In this document: piece by piece, positions 1 through 9,088 of the stretch
Position numbering within the stretch: position 1 is the first letter of the stretch
Layout: the number at the start of each line of letters is the position of its first letter
DNA from: Pseudomonas oligotrophica
GTDB lineage: Bacteria > Pseudomonadota > Gammaproteobacteria > Pseudomonadales > Pseudomonadaceae
Assembly: GCF_021726475.1 (NCBI RefSeq)
Contig: NZ_JAKJRU010000003.1
Coordinates: 310,001 to 374,000 of the forward strand
Direction: 5' to 3'
DNA length: 64,000 nt
The notes under the pieces: model-generated
Database searches by the model: none
Seen by the model: the letters and a program-made list of their open reading frames with translations, nothing else
Told to the model about the DNA's origin: nothing
Translations under genes and position numbers: made by a program

Positions 1-321
1 GCAACTGCTGGGCCTCCGGCACGGCCTTCTCGGCGGCCAGGTTCATGCTGTTCTCCAGCTGCTCGACCTGTGCGCCCATGCCGAGCATCTTCAGCATGCG
101 CGAGGCCTTGCCGATGTTGCCCGGCAGCTCGATGCGCACGTCCGGGTCGGCGCTGAAGCCGCCGGGCTTGCCGAGCTGTTGCACGGCGACCTTGGCGCCC
201 TGGGCGAGGGCGTCCTTGAGGCCGGCGCTGGCATCGCTCTGGGTCAGGTCGGCGAGCGACAGGGCGAAGGCGCCGGCAGACAGCAGCAGGCCGGCGGCAA
301 AGGTGGCGATGCGAAGCATGG
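1..321 (-). CDS. DUF4197 family exported protein, 5' part only
   Basis: The gene runs off the left edge, so only the first 107 codons are present. The start ATG at 321 follows a GGAGG ribosome site. The N-terminus is a signal peptide (MLRIATFAAGLLLSAGAFA). The mature part contains LADLTQSDASAGLKDALAQG and a region beginning VRIELPGNIGKASRMLKMLG, which is how DUF4197 proteins begin. The family is periplasmic or membrane-associated and has no established function. It lies tail-to-tail with nothing visible; its upstream neighbour is the AraC gene on the same strand. Assignment to the family is from memory of its conserved N-terminus; function is unknown. Confidence 0.75.
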
Positions 322-379
322 GGGTTCCTCCGAATGGGTGGCGGCGAGCTTAACAGCTGCCGTGGCGCTGCGCGTGCGG

Positions 380-1393
380 TCAGCTGATGTCGAAGTTGCC
401 CTTGCGCCACAGCTGCGGCGCCATTCCGCTCCAGCGCTTGAATGCGCGGGAGAAGGCCGTTTCGTCAGCGTAGCCCAGGTGCAGCGCGAGATCGGTGATC
501 GACTGGGCGGACAGCCGCAACTGGTGGCGCGCCTCGGCATAGCGCACCTGGTCGAGCAGCCCGCGAAAGCTGTGACCGTTGCGCTGCAAGGCGATCTGCA
601 GGCTGCGCGGATGCTGGCCGAGCAGGCGCGCGACCACCTCCAGCCGCGCCTCGCCGGTGGAGAGGATCGACTGCAACACATAGCGGATCTGCTCGGTGAG
701 GTCGCTCGGCAGGTGCTGGCTGTGGTGGTACTGCTCGATCAGGTGCGACTTGAGCTGATGCCGCTGCTCCAGCGGGCGCAGGTCGAAGATGCTGCGGTCG
801 GTGACGAAGCCGCTGCTGCGCTGCTCGAACCGTAGCGGGCAGGGAAATACCCGTGCGTAGTCGGCTGGCTCGCCCAGCGCCGCGTGGCCGACCAGCAGCT
901 CGTGTGGCTGCCAGCCGGTGCCGAACAGGCCGGTCATGGTCCGCTGCATCACTCCCAGGCCCAGCTCGCGCAGCTGGCGCAGGTCCACGGCGTCCTGCAG
1001 CTGCAGGCGGTATTCCACGTGCAGGCGCTCGCCTTCGCCGTGCAGATACAGGGCGATGCCCTGGGCATGCAGGTGCACGTACTGCTGGGTCAGCTTGAGC
1101 ACCTCGGCGAAGTTCTCGGACTGCGCCAGTAGCAGGCCGAACGGGCCAAGCACCAGATAGTCGTGATACTCGCTCAACTGCAGGCCGAAGCTGGGCGCCG
1201 GCCCCTCGGCGGCCGCGAGGTTGAGCGCGCGGGCGAAGCTGGCGTAAGGCACGTACAGGTCCGGCCGGCGCAGCACCAGCGGATCGAGGTCGCAGCGGCG
1301 CAGCAGCTCGTGCGGGTTCAGGTCGTAGCGTCGGCACAGGCTGTCGAAGCCGATGAACACGGCGCTGCGGGCGATCTGGGTCATGTTCGGCAT
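380..1393 (-). CDS. AraC family transcriptional regulator
   Basis: A 337-residue regulator. Residues 1 to about 210 resemble the 'arabinose-binding' N-terminal domain found in OruR-like AraC regulators. The last 100 residues are the double helix-turn-helix domain, with VVARLLGQHPRSLQIALQRNG as the first helix pair and the signature ITDLALHLGYADETAFSRAFKRWSG near the end. It is divergent from the FAD dehydrogenase / ThDP decarboxylase pair, with a 133-bp shared intergenic region, so it most likely controls those genes, probably as an activator responding to their substrate. The start MPNMTQ is the first of two close ATGs (codon 4 is another), so the exact start could shift by nine bases. Confidence 0.92.
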   Translation of the reverse strand: MPNMTQIARSAVFIGFDSLCRRYDLNPHELLRRCDLDPLVLRRPDLYVPYASFARALNLAAAEGPAPSFGLQLSEYHDYLVLGPFGLLLAQSENFAEVLKLTQQYVHLHAQGIALYLHGEGERLHVEYRLQLQDAVDLRQLRELGLGVMQRTMTGLFGTGWQPHELLVGHAALGEPADYARVFPCPLRFEQRSSGFVTDRSIFDLRPLEQRHQLKSHLIEQYHHSQHLPSDLTEQIRYVLQSILSTGEARLEVVARLLGQHPRSLQIALQRNGHSFRGLLDQVRYAEARHQLRLSAQSITDLALHLGYADETAFSRAFKRWSGMAPQLWRKGNFDIS

Positions 1394-1410
1394 CCGTTGG
1401 GCGAGGGTGC

Positions 1411-1432
1411 ATTGCGGGCATGGATTCGCAAT
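1411..1432. promoter_or_regulatory. Candidate regulator-binding palindrome
   Basis: Inverted repeat ATTGCG-N10-CGCAAT lies in the divergent region, 18 bp upstream of the AraC-type gene's start and about 95 bp upstream of the FAD dehydrogenase start. Its place and symmetry fit an operator used by the AraC-type protein or a partner. AraC-family sites are more often direct repeats, so this is only a suggestion. Confidence 0.3.
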
Positions 1433-1526
1433 ATGTCAACCAGGCATTCGTGAAAGGTCAGGCTGCCGACGCTGCACTTGCCTAGGCTGGGGCGCATCGA
1501 ATCGCACTTCTGCCAGGAGGCCCGGC

Positions 1527-3128
1527 ATGCAGCCTACCCATCATCGTTGTGAAACCCTGGTGATCGGCGCGGGGTTGGCCGGCATCAGCACGGCGCTGGA
1601 GCTGCTCGAACGCGGCCGCCAGGTGCTGCTGCTGGACGCCGCGCCGCGCAGCCAGTGCGGCGGCCAGGCCAACGATGCGTTCGGTGGCATGTTGCTCTGC
1701 GGTACGCCGGAGCAGCAGCGCAACAAGGTGCAGGATTCGCCCGAGCTGCTGCTGGAAGACTGGCTGCGGGTAGCCGCCTTCGATGTCGACGACCACTGGG
1801 GGCGGCGCTGGGCCGAGCACTATGCCGAGCGCAACAAGGCGGACATCTACGACTGGCTGCGCCAGCGCGGCGTGAGCTTCTTCCCGGCGGTGCAGTGGGT
1901 CGAGCGCGGCAATTTCGGCGACGGCAACGCGCTGCCGCGCTACCACGTGGCCTGGGGCTGCGGCCGCGGCGTGGCGCAGACGCTGGCGCGGCGGATGTTC
2001 GAGCATACTGGCCTGAGCTGCCTGTTCGAGCATCGCGTGCTGGGCCTGGAAACGCGCAACGGTGCCGTGGTGGGCTGTCATGGCCGCAGCGACGCGGGCG
2101 GGTTTCGTATCGACGCCGAGCATGTGGTGCTGTGCAGCGGCGGCATCAATGGCGACCTGGCCAAGGTGCGCCAGCACTGGGACCCGCTGTACGGCCCTTG
2201 CCCGGAGAACATCCTCAACGGCACCGACCCGCGCGCCGATGGCGAACTGCATGGGCAGGTGCAGGCCGCCGGTGGCCAGGTGGTCAAGCTCGGGCGCATG
2301 TGGAACTACGCCGCCGGCATCGCCCATCCCGAGCCGCAGTTTGCGCAGCACGGCCTGAGCCTGATTCCCTCGCGCTCGGCGCTGTGGCTCGACGCCCGCG
2401 GGCAACGCATCGGCCCGCAGCCGCTGGTAGGCGGCTTCGACACCCATGACCAGTGCAAGCGCATCGGCCACTTGCCCGGCCAGTACGGCTGGCAGCTGCT
2501 CAACTGGCGCATCGCGATCAAGGAATTGGCGATTTCCGGCACCGACAGCAACCCGCATTTTCGCGACCGCAAGCTGTTACCGCTGCTCTGGCAGCTCGCC
2601 ACCGGCAACCGCCAGCTGGTGCGCTGGCTGATCGAGCGCTGCCCGGATGTGCTGGCCGCCGAGACGCTGCCGCAACTGACCGAACAGATGGCCGCGCTGG
2701 CCGCCGATGGCCGACTTGAGCCCGACCTGCTGGCGGCCACGCTGGCGCGCTACGATGCCGGCATCCGTCGTGGTCCGGCGCTGTACAACGACGAGCAGTT
2801 GCGCCGCCTGCAGCAGCTGCGCCAGTGGCGCGGCGACCGTGTACGCACCTGTCGGCCACGGCCGATCGTCGATGCCGGCAGCGGCCCGCTGATCGCCATC
2901 CGCACCCGCCTGATCAGCCGCAAGAGCATGGGCGGCATGCTCACCGACCTGCACTCGCGGGTACTCGACGCCCGCGGCGAGCCGCTGCCCGGCCTGTATG
3001 CGGCCGGCGAGGCGGCCGGCTTCGGCGGCGGCGGCATCAGCGGCATCCGCTCGCTGGAAGGCACCTTTCTCTCCAACTGCATCCTCAACGGTCGCCGCGC
3101 CGCGCAGGCCATCGCCGGCCACGCCTGA
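1527..3128 (+). CDS. FAD-binding dehydrogenase (COG3573-like flavoprotein)
   Basis: A 533-residue flavoprotein of the succinate dehydrogenase/fumarate reductase FAD_binding_2 superfamily. The dinucleotide-binding motif VIGAGLAGISTALELLERG is at residues 11-29, followed by CGGQANDAFGGM, and the C-terminal flavin motif LYAAGEAAGFGGGGISGIRS is near residue 490. The overall pattern (SPELLLEDWL, WAEHYAE, YHVAWGCGRG) is that of the COG3573 'FAD-binding dehydrogenases', whose substrates are mostly unknown. The ATG at 1527 is preceded by AGGAGG; an upstream in-frame start at 1353 would overlap the AraC gene and has no support. It is 32 bp ahead of the ThDP enzyme and almost certainly co-transcribed. 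There is no signal peptide, so it is cytosolic or peripheral to the membrane. Confidence 0.88.
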   Translation: MQPTHHRCETLVIGAGLAGISTALELLERGRQVLLLDAAPRSQCGGQANDAFGGMLLCGTPEQQRNKVQDSPELLLEDWLRVAAFDVDDHWGRRWAEHYAERNKADIYDWLRQRGVSFFPAVQWVERGNFGDGNALPRYHVAWGCGRGVAQTLARRMFEHTGLSCLFEHRVLGLETRNGAVVGCHGRSDAGGFRIDAEHVVLCSGGINGDLAKVRQHWDPLYGPCPENILNGTDPRADGELHGQVQAAGGQVVKLGRMWNYAAGIAHPEPQFAQHGLSLIPSRSALWLDARGQRIGPQPLVGGFDTHDQCKRIGHLPGQYGWQLLNWRIAIKELAISGTDSNPHFRDRKLLPLLWQLATGNRQLVRWLIERCPDVLAAETLPQLTEQMAALAADGRLEPDLLAATLARYDAGIRRGPALYNDEQLRRLQQLRQWRGDRVRTCRPRPIVDAGSGPLIAIRTRLISRKSMGGMLTDLHSRVLDARGEPLPGLYAAGEAAGFGGGGISGIRSLEGTFLSNCILNGRRAAQAIAGHA

Positions 3129-3160
3129 CCCAGACAAACACAAGAACAAGGAGCACCACC

Positions 3161-4891
3161 ATGAAGAAGACCGGCGCCGCACTCGCACGCTTCGCCCTGG
3201 AACAGCTGGGCGTCAGCCACACCTTCGGCATTCCGGGCGTGCACAACACCGAGCTGTACGACGAGCTGAACGCCTCGCCAAGCATCCAGCCGGTGCTGGT
3301 GACCCACGAATGCGGCGCGGCCTTCATGGCCGATGCCTTCAGCCGCACTGGCTCGAGCATCGGCACGCTGGTGATCGTGCCGGCCGCCGGCGTCACCCAT
3401 GCCGCCAGCGGCATCGGCGAGGCGGGGCTGGACGGCATTCCCATGTTGATCCTCTCCGGCGGTATCCACAGCGAAAGCGGCCGCCACTTCCAGTTGCACG
3501 ATATCGATCAGCACGCGCTGCTGGCGCCGATCACCAAGGCGAGTTTCCGCATCCTCAGCCATGCCGAGGTGATCCCCACGCTGTATCAGGCCTACCGCAT
3601 CGCCACCGCTGGCGAGCCGGGCCCGGTGTTCGTCGAGCTGCCGTACAACATCGGCAACTTCCTCGGCGAGGTGGAGGAGATGCCGGCCTTCGTCGCCGAA
3701 CCGCCGACGCCGCAGCCAGACCCGGAACTGCTGCGCCAGGCCGCGCGGTTGCTGGTCGACGCGCGCCAGCCCGGGCTGTTTCTCGGCTGGGGCGCGATGG
3801 GGGCGCAGGCCGAACTGATCCAGCTGGCCGAACTGCTCGCCGCGCCGGTCTGCACCACGCTGCAGGGGCTCAGCGCTTTCCCGGCCACGCATCCGCTGCA
3901 TGTCGGCATGGGCTTCGGCGATTACGCGGTGCCGGCCGCGGCCAACGCCTTCGCCGATTGCGACTGCCTGCTGGCGGTGGGCACGCGCTTCGCGGAAATT
4001 CCCACCGGCAGCTACAGCATGCCGGTGCCGGCGAAGCTGATTCACCTGGACATCAACCCGCAGGTGTTCGGTGCCAACTACCCCGCGCGTATCTCCCTGG
4101 CCGGCGCGGCCGAGCAGCTGGTCCCGGCGCTGCTCGCCGAGGTCCGCGCCTTGCGCAGCGCGCCGCCGCGCAGCGAACTGCCGCAACGGATCGCCGCCGA
4201 CAAGTCCGCGTACGTCAAGGAATGGCTGCAGCACGACAGCCATGGGCGGGTGAACCCCGCGCTGTTCTGCCAGGCGTTGCGCGCGCAGCTCGGCGACCAG
4301 GCGATCGTGGTCGCCGACGATGGCAACCACACTTTCCTGCTGGCCGAGCTGATGCCGATCCACGCCGCGCGCGGCTTCATCTCGCCCAGCGACTTCAATG
4401 CGATGGGCTACTGCGTGCCGGGCATGATCGGCGCCAAGCTGGCCAACCCGCAGCGCCAGGTGGTCGGCGTGGTCGGCGATGGCGCGCTGCGCATGACCGG
4501 CCTGGAGCTGGTCACCGCCAGCAGCCTGGGGCTCGAGCTGGTGCTGTTCGTGTTCAACGACGGCGAGCTGTCGCAGATCGCCCAGGCGCAGGAGATTCCC
4601 TACAACCGCAAGACCTGCACCGTGCTGCGGCCGCTCAACCTCGCCGCGCTGGCCGAAACCACCGGCGCGGCGTTCGTCGCCATCGAGAACAACGCGCAGT
4701 GTGCCGACGGCATCACCCGGGCCCTGGCGCTGGCCGGTGAGGGCCGGCCGGTGCTGGTGGACGTGCGCATCGACTACAGCAAGCGCACGCGCTTCACCGA
4801 AGGCGTGGTCAAGGCCACGCTCAAGCGCTTCACCCCACGCGACAAGCTGCGCGTGGTGAGCCGGGCGCTGTGGCGGCGGGTGACCGGCTGA
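3161..4891 (+). CDS. ThDP-dependent 2-oxoacid decarboxylase / acetolactate synthase-like enzyme
   Basis: A 576-residue enzyme with the three-domain layout of the pyruvate oxidase/acetolactate synthase family. The N-terminal domain has the FGIPGVHNTELYDEL opening and the ThDP-activating glutamate in LVTHECGAAFMADAFSR (about residue 50). The C-terminal domain has the ThDP/Mg motif GDGALRMTGLEL...NDGE (about residues 443-473). The beginning resembles the 5-guanidino-2-oxopentanoate decarboxylase AruI, but the substrate cannot be read from sequence. The start has a good AAGGAG site. Paired with the flavoprotein upstream, a plausible scheme is oxidation to a 2-oxo acid followed by decarboxylation; this is inference. 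It converges on plsB. Confidence 0.88.
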   Translation: MKKTGAALARFALEQLGVSHTFGIPGVHNTELYDELNASPSIQPVLVTHECGAAFMADAFSRTGSSIGTLVIVPAAGVTHAASGIGEAGLDGIPMLILSGGIHSESGRHFQLHDIDQHALLAPITKASFRILSHAEVIPTLYQAYRIATAGEPGPVFVELPYNIGNFLGEVEEMPAFVAEPPTPQPDPELLRQAARLLVDARQPGLFLGWGAMGAQAELIQLAELLAAPVCTTLQGLSAFPATHPLHVGMGFGDYAVPAAANAFADCDCLLAVGTRFAEIPTGSYSMPVPAKLIHLDINPQVFGANYPARISLAGAAEQLVPALLAEVRALRSAPPRSELPQRIAADKSAYVKEWLQHDSHGRVNPALFCQALRAQLGDQAIVVADDGNHTFLLAELMPIHAARGFISPSDFNAMGYCVPGMIGAKLANPQRQVVGVVGDGALRMTGLELVTASSLGLELVLFVFNDGELSQIAQAQEIPYNRKTCTVLRPLNLAALAETTGAAFVAIENNAQCADGITRALALAGEGRPVLVDVRIDYSKRTRFTEGVVKATLKRFTPRDKLRVVSRALWRRVTG

Positions 4892-4918
4892 GCCGCGCCA
4901 TGAACCGGGTCGGGTGCG

Positions 4919-7411
4919 CTAGCTGCCCGGCTGCTGCGTCTCGTCGTCCTCGTGGCGCTCCAGCGCGACCTGGCGGATCGACAGGCGCACCTCGGCCGGC
5001 AGCACGCGCTTGGCGGCGCCCTCGGCCAGTTCACCGAGCATGGCGTGGTAGCCCAGCTTGCCGGCTTCGTCGCGATGCACCACGCCCTCGGCCTGCAGCG
5101 TGGCGATGAAGTGGCGGAACAGTGTCTTGTCGAAGAATTCCGGTGCGTTGAGCCCATGCAGGATCGACAGGCGCTGGGCCATCACCGTGCTCAGGTTCTC
5201 CAGTTCCTCGGCGCTGAGGCTGTACTGGCCGCTGTTGAGCAGCAGCGAGATGGCCATGTAGAAGCGCTGCAGGGTCTGCACGATGACCCGGGCCAGCAGC
5301 GTCAGCAGAACGAACTGCCGCGAGCTGGGGGCCGGGCGCACGTAGCTGTCGCCATCGACCTTGAGCAGGCCCTGCTCGACGAAGGCCGCCAGCCAGCGGT
5401 CGATCACCCCGGCCAGTTCCTCGACCTCCCAGCGAATGAACAGCTCGGCGCGCAGGTAGGGGTACAGCGCCTCGGTAAAGCGCAGGATCTGCTCGCGGCT
5501 GATCCGCGCGCTGCTCTGGAACAGGCTCGCCAGCAGCGCCGGCAAGGCCAGGATGTGCATCACGTTGTTGCGGTAGTAGGTCATCAGGACGGCGTTCTGC
5601 TCGTCCAGGTAGAGGATGTTGCCGAGCGCATCCTTTTGTTCGGCGATCAGCCCCAATGCCTTGACATGGGCGATCAGCGCCTGGCCGTCGCCTTCGGGCA
5701 GGGTGGTATGCGGCGAGTAGGGCACCGCGCGCAGCAGGGTCTGGTAGAGGTCCAGCACCCGCGCCAGCGAACGCTCGTCCAGCGCCTGGCGGTTGGTCGA
5801 GAGCATCGCCAGGGCCACCAGGTTGACCGGGTTGATCGCCGCCGCCTCGTTCAGGCGCTGGGCGATGCGCTCGGCCAGCCGGTTGGTGGTGTCGTTGAGC
5901 CAGGCGGGACGGGCATCGGCGGCGTAGCTCTGCTGGCGCCAGCCGGGCTGCTCCTGCTCGAGGAACTCGCCGAGCTTCAAGGGCTCGCCGAAGTTGACCC
6001 AGACCTGGCCGAAGCGCTGCCTGAGCGCGCCGATGACCTTGAAGATATCGAGGATCGATTCCTTCTTCTTCGCCGCGCCGCGCAGCTCGCCCAGGTAGGT
6101 GCGGCCTTCGAGCACCCGTTCGTAGCCGATGTACACCGGCACGAAGAGCACCGGCAGACGCGAGGAGCGCAGGTAGCTGCGCAGCGTCAGCGCCAGCATG
6201 CCGGTCTTGGGCTGCAGCATGCGCCCGGTGCGCGAGCGGCCGCCCTCGACGAAGTATTCGACCGGAAAGCCGCGGGTGAACAGGGTGTGCAGGTATTCGT
6301 TGAACACCGCCGTGTACAGCGGGTTGCCCTTGAACGAGCGGCGCATGAAGAAGGCGCCACCGCGGCGCAGCAGCCCGCCGACCACCGGCATGTTGAGGTT
6401 GATGCCGGCGGCGATGTGCGGCGGTGTCAGGCCATTGCGGAACAACAGGTAGGACAGCAGCAGGTAGTCGATATGGCTGCGGTGGCAGGGCACGTAGACC
6501 ACCTCGTGGCCGCGTACCGCCTCCTGCAGCGGCTCCAGGTGGTTGACCCGGACGCCGTCGTAGATCTTGTTCCAGAACCAGGACAGCACCACCTCGAGGA
6601 AGCGCACCGCCGTGTAGGCGTAGTCCGAGGCGATCTCGTTGCCATAGCGCAGCGCGCGGGCCTCGGCCTTGTCGAGGGCGATCTTCTCGCGCTCGGCCTC
6701 CTCGCGGATCGCCTCGCGCACGGCGGGCGCATGCACCAGGCCCTTGACCAGGTTGCGCCGGTGCGAGAGGTCGGGGCCGATCACCGAGGTCTTCTGCTGG
6801 CGGAAGTGCACGCGCAGCATGCGATGGACCATGCGCAGCGTGCGTTCGTGGCCCTTGTTCTGCGCCACCAGTTCGTCGAGCTGGATCGGCGTGGAGAACT
6901 GCACCCGCGTCTTGCGGCCGAGGATGAGGATGCTCAATAGCTTGCGCAGCCGGCCGGTCACCGCCCAGCTATCGGCGAACAGCAGCTTCCAGGGGCTGGT
7001 CTCGCGGTCCGGCGACTGGCCCCAGAACACGCTGACCGGGACGATCTGCGCGTTGTCCACCGCGTTCTGCTCGAGCGCGCCGACCAGCCGCACCAGCGGT
7101 GCGGGCGGCTCCGGCCGGCTGCGGCGGCCGAACCAGTCCGCCGCCGGGGCGAGGAAGAAGAACGCCGCCGGCTCCAGGTGATCGCCCACCGCCACTTCGG
7201 CCACCGGCCGCGGCAGCCCGGCCTTGCTGCACTCGGCATCGAGCACCGCGAGGTCGCTCAGCGAGGCGCGTGGCAGCACATAGAACACCGGCTGGCTGCG
7301 GTCGAGCTTGAGGGTGAAGGCGGACTGGTTGATGGTCTCCGAGCGTACCCAGAGGTAGAGCACGCGGCGCAGCAGGGAGAAGGCCAGGCGGCGGAAGGGG
7401 GAACGAGTCAT
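4919..7411 (-). CDS. plsB: Glycerol-3-phosphate 1-O-acyltransferase PlsB
   Basis: PlsB makes lysophosphatidic acid from glycerol-3-phosphate and acyl-ACP or acyl-CoA at the inner membrane, the first step of phospholipid synthesis. The acyltransferase motif [11 protein letters not shown] (HX4D), lies near residue 308 where E. coli PlsB has His306/Asp311. Further blocks are the [12 protein letters not shown] and [12 protein letters not shown] motifs and [10 protein letters not shown]. The start at 7411 ([14 protein letters not shown]) gives 830 residues, close to the usual 810-835; an ORF extending to 7510 has no better start. The C-terminus is charged ([11 protein letters not shown]). It is alone in its transcription unit as far as can be seen, converging on the ThDP gene. 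Confidence 0.96.
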   Translation of the reverse strand: MTRSPFRRLAFSLLRRVLYLWVRSETINQSAFTLKLDRSQPVFYVLPRASLSDLAVLDAECSKAGLPRPVAEVAVGDHLEPAAFFFLAPAADWFGRRSRPEPPAPLVRLVGALEQNAVDNAQIVPVSVFWGQSPDRETSPWKLLFADSWAVTGRLRKLLSILILGRKTRVQFSTPIQLDELVAQNKGHERTLRMVHRMLRVHFRQQKTSVIGPDLSHRRNLVKGLVHAPAVREAIREEAEREKIALDKAEARALRYGNEIASDYAYTAVRFLEVVLSWFWNKIYDGVRVNHLEPLQEAVRGHEVVYVPCHRSHIDYLLLSYLLFRNGLTPPHIAAGINLNMPVVGGLLRRGGAFFMRRSFKGNPLYTAVFNEYLHTLFTRGFPVEYFVEGGRSRTGRMLQPKTGMLALTLRSYLRSSRLPVLFVPVYIGYERVLEGRTYLGELRGAAKKKESILDIFKVIGALRQRFGQVWVNFGEPLKLGEFLEQEQPGWRQQSYAADARPAWLNDTTNRLAERIAQRLNEAAAINPVNLVALAMLSTNRQALDERSLARVLDLYQTLLRAVPYSPHTTLPEGDGQALIAHVKALGLIAEQKDALGNILYLDEQNAVLMTYYRNNVMHILALPALLASLFQSSARISREQILRFTEALYPYLRAELFIRWEVEELAGVIDRWLAAFVEQGLLKVDGDSYVRPAPSSRQFVLLTLLARVIVQTLQRFYMAISLLLNSGQYSLSAEELENLSTVMAQRLSILHGLNAPEFFDKTLFRHFIATLQAEGVVHRDEAGKLGYHAMLGELAEGAAKRVLPAEVRLSIRQVALERHEDDETQQPGS

Positions 7412-7597
7412 GCGGCGGTTTCGGTTGTGAAAGGGCCAGGCCCCGGAAGCCGGCAAGTGTGCCGCAAGCGCCCCTGCCGGGCAAAAGCCTGGCGCCGCGG
7501 CCGGCCGCACGCCGCGCGTTTTGCACCGGGCTGTGGCCGGTTTGCCCTGCGCGTCATGGGCGACAGGTTTCCAGGAGCGCCGCCGGCCCGCTCCGCC

Positions 7598-7939
7598 TCA
7601 GTTGCCCCAGAAGCGCCACCACTTGCGCCGCTCTTCGCGCGACTCCTGGCCCTGTTCGGAACCGCGGCCGAGCTCCTTCTGCACCTGCTCCTGCTTCATT
7701 TCGCGCTGGCGGTCCATCCCCTGGTTGTCCTGCTGCTCGCGGTAGCGATCGCGCTGCTGCATGTTGTTGCGCTCGAGCGCTTCGCGCCGCTCCTGGGACT
7801 TGTCCATGTTCATCTTGCCGGCCGGCTGGCTCTGCTGGTAACGCTCCTTGCCCTTGCCGTCCTGCGCGCTCTGCGCCTGGGTAGCTGCGGTAGCCGCAGC
7901 CAGGGCCGCAAGCATGCCGATCAGAATGGTTGTTTTCAT
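7598..7939 (-). CDS. Small exported Gln/Arg/Glu-rich protein of unknown function
   Basis: A 113-residue protein with a signal peptide (MKTTILIGMLAALAAATAAT, cleaved near AQSAQ). The rest is almost wholly charged and polar: Lys, Arg, Glu, Gln and Asn with a coiled-coil tendency through ERREALERNNMQQRDRYREQ, ending in RRKWWRFWGN, a cluster of Arg/Lys and three Trp. I do not recognise a domain. It stands alone between plsB (same strand, 186 bp downstream) and the divergent ABC transporter set. It is probably periplasmic; the basic-aromatic tail could contact membrane or an acidic partner. It is a real gene by its signal peptide and codon pattern; function unknown. Confidence 0.7.
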   Translation of the reverse strand: MKTTILIGMLAALAAATAATQAQSAQDGKGKERYQQSQPAGKMNMDKSQERREALERNNMQQRDRYREQQDNQGMDRQREMKQEQVQKELGRGSEQGQESREERRKWWRFWGN

Positions 7940-8164
7940 GGCGGGGGTCTCACGCTGTGTGGGTGATACATGGGCCAGTATAGATCGCGCCGGGAGTGGG
8001 GCCGGGCAGCGGCACGCATGGCGACATCCAGTCCAGCGGCCGGCCCGCCAGCACCCCGTGGTTGCGATTAGCCGGCCCGTCTTCATATAGTTCCGCGGCA
8101 TTTTGCAGGCCTGGCTCGGCGCGAGCGGCGAGCCAGGTGGTGACCGCACGGGTGACAAGGCCAA

Positions 8165-9088
8165 ATGATCGAACTCAAGAGTCTGACTAAACGATTCGCC
8201 CAGCACACGGCAGTGGATGCGCTGTCCTTCAGCGTCCAGCCGGGCGAGGTGCTGGGGTTCCTCGGCCCGAACGGGGCCGGCAAGTCCACCACCATGAAGA
8301 TGCTGACCGGCTTTCTTGCGCCGACCGCCGGCACCGCGAGCATCTTCGGCCACGATATCCGCACCCGCACGCTGCAGGCGCAGCGGCTGACCGGCTACCT
8401 GCCCGAAGGCGCGCCCTGCTACGGCGACATGACGGTGCGCGGCTTTCTCGAGTTCATCGCCGAGGTGCGCGGCTTTCGCGGCGCCGAGAAGCGCGCGCGG
8501 GTCGAGCGCGCGGTGGCGCAGGTGGAGCTCGAGCGGGTACTGGGGCAGGACATCGAGACCCTGTCCAAGGGCTTCAAGCGCCGGGTCGGGCTGGCCCAGG
8601 CGATCCTCCACGATCCGCGCGTGCTGATCCTCGACGAGCCCACCGACGGCCTCGACCCGAACCAGAAGCACCAGGTCCGCCAGCTGATCCAGGGCCTGGC
8701 GCAGGACAAGATCGTGATCATCTCCACCCACATCCTCGAGGAAGTCAGCGCCGTGTGCAGCCGTGCGCTGGTGATCGCCGCCGGCCGGCTGGTCGCCGAT
8801 GGCACGCCGCTGGAGCTGGAGCGCCGTTCGCGCTACCACCAGGCGGTGACGCTGGTCGCCGATGGCCCGCTGGACGAGCAGGCGTTTGCCGCGCTGCCCG
8901 GCGTGGCGGGCATCGAGCGCAACGCCGCCGAGCACAGCCTGACGGTGCTGGCGCAGCCGGACGCGGTGATCCTCCCGCAGGTCAATGCGCTGGTCGCCGC
9001 GCGCGGCTGGACGATCCGCGAGCTGAACGTGGAGCGCGGCCGCCTCGATGAAGTCTTCCGTACCCTGACCCGTGGAGAAGCCGCATGA
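8165..9088 (+). CDS. Gld-type ABC transporter ATP-binding protein
   Basis: A 307-residue ATPase subunit. Walker A is GPNGAGKST (about residues 37-45), the Q-loop region is GYLPEGAPCYGDMTV, the signature is a degenerate LSKGFKRRVGLAQAI, and Walker B is RVLILDEPTDGLDP followed by the H-loop ISTHILEEV. The C-terminal 80 residues are the extension typical of GldA/NosF-type ABC-2 exporters. It overlaps the permease gene by four bases (ATGA), so the two are translationally coupled. With the following two genes it forms the 'GldA-GldF-GldG-like' set found in many non-gliding proteobacteria, with an uncharacterised substrate. Confidence 0.92.
   Translation: MIELKSLTKRFAQHTAVDALSFSVQPGEVLGFLGPNGAGKSTTMKMLTGFLAPTAGTASIFGHDIRTRTLQAQRLTGYLPEGAPCYGDMTVRGFLEFIAEVRGFRGAEKRARVERAVAQVELERVLGQDIETLSKGFKRRVGLAQAILHDPRVLILDEPTDGLDPNQKHQVRQLIQGLAQDKIVIISTHILEEVSAVCSRALVIAAGRLVADGTPLELERRSRYHQAVTLVADGPLDEQAFAALPGVAGIERNAAEHSLTVLAQPDAVILPQVNALVAARGWTIRELNVERGRLDEVFRTLTRGEAA

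Noticed and set aside
2750..4363. 537-codon open frame on the minus strand
   Set aside because: It is antisense to the flavoprotein and ThDP genes, which have clear motifs. Composition (His/Arg/Gln-rich) is that of a GC-rich shadow frame.
4952..6940. 662-codon open frame on the plus strand
   Set aside because: Antisense to plsB, whose catalytic motifs are clear; the translated product is low-complexity Gln/Ala/Arg.
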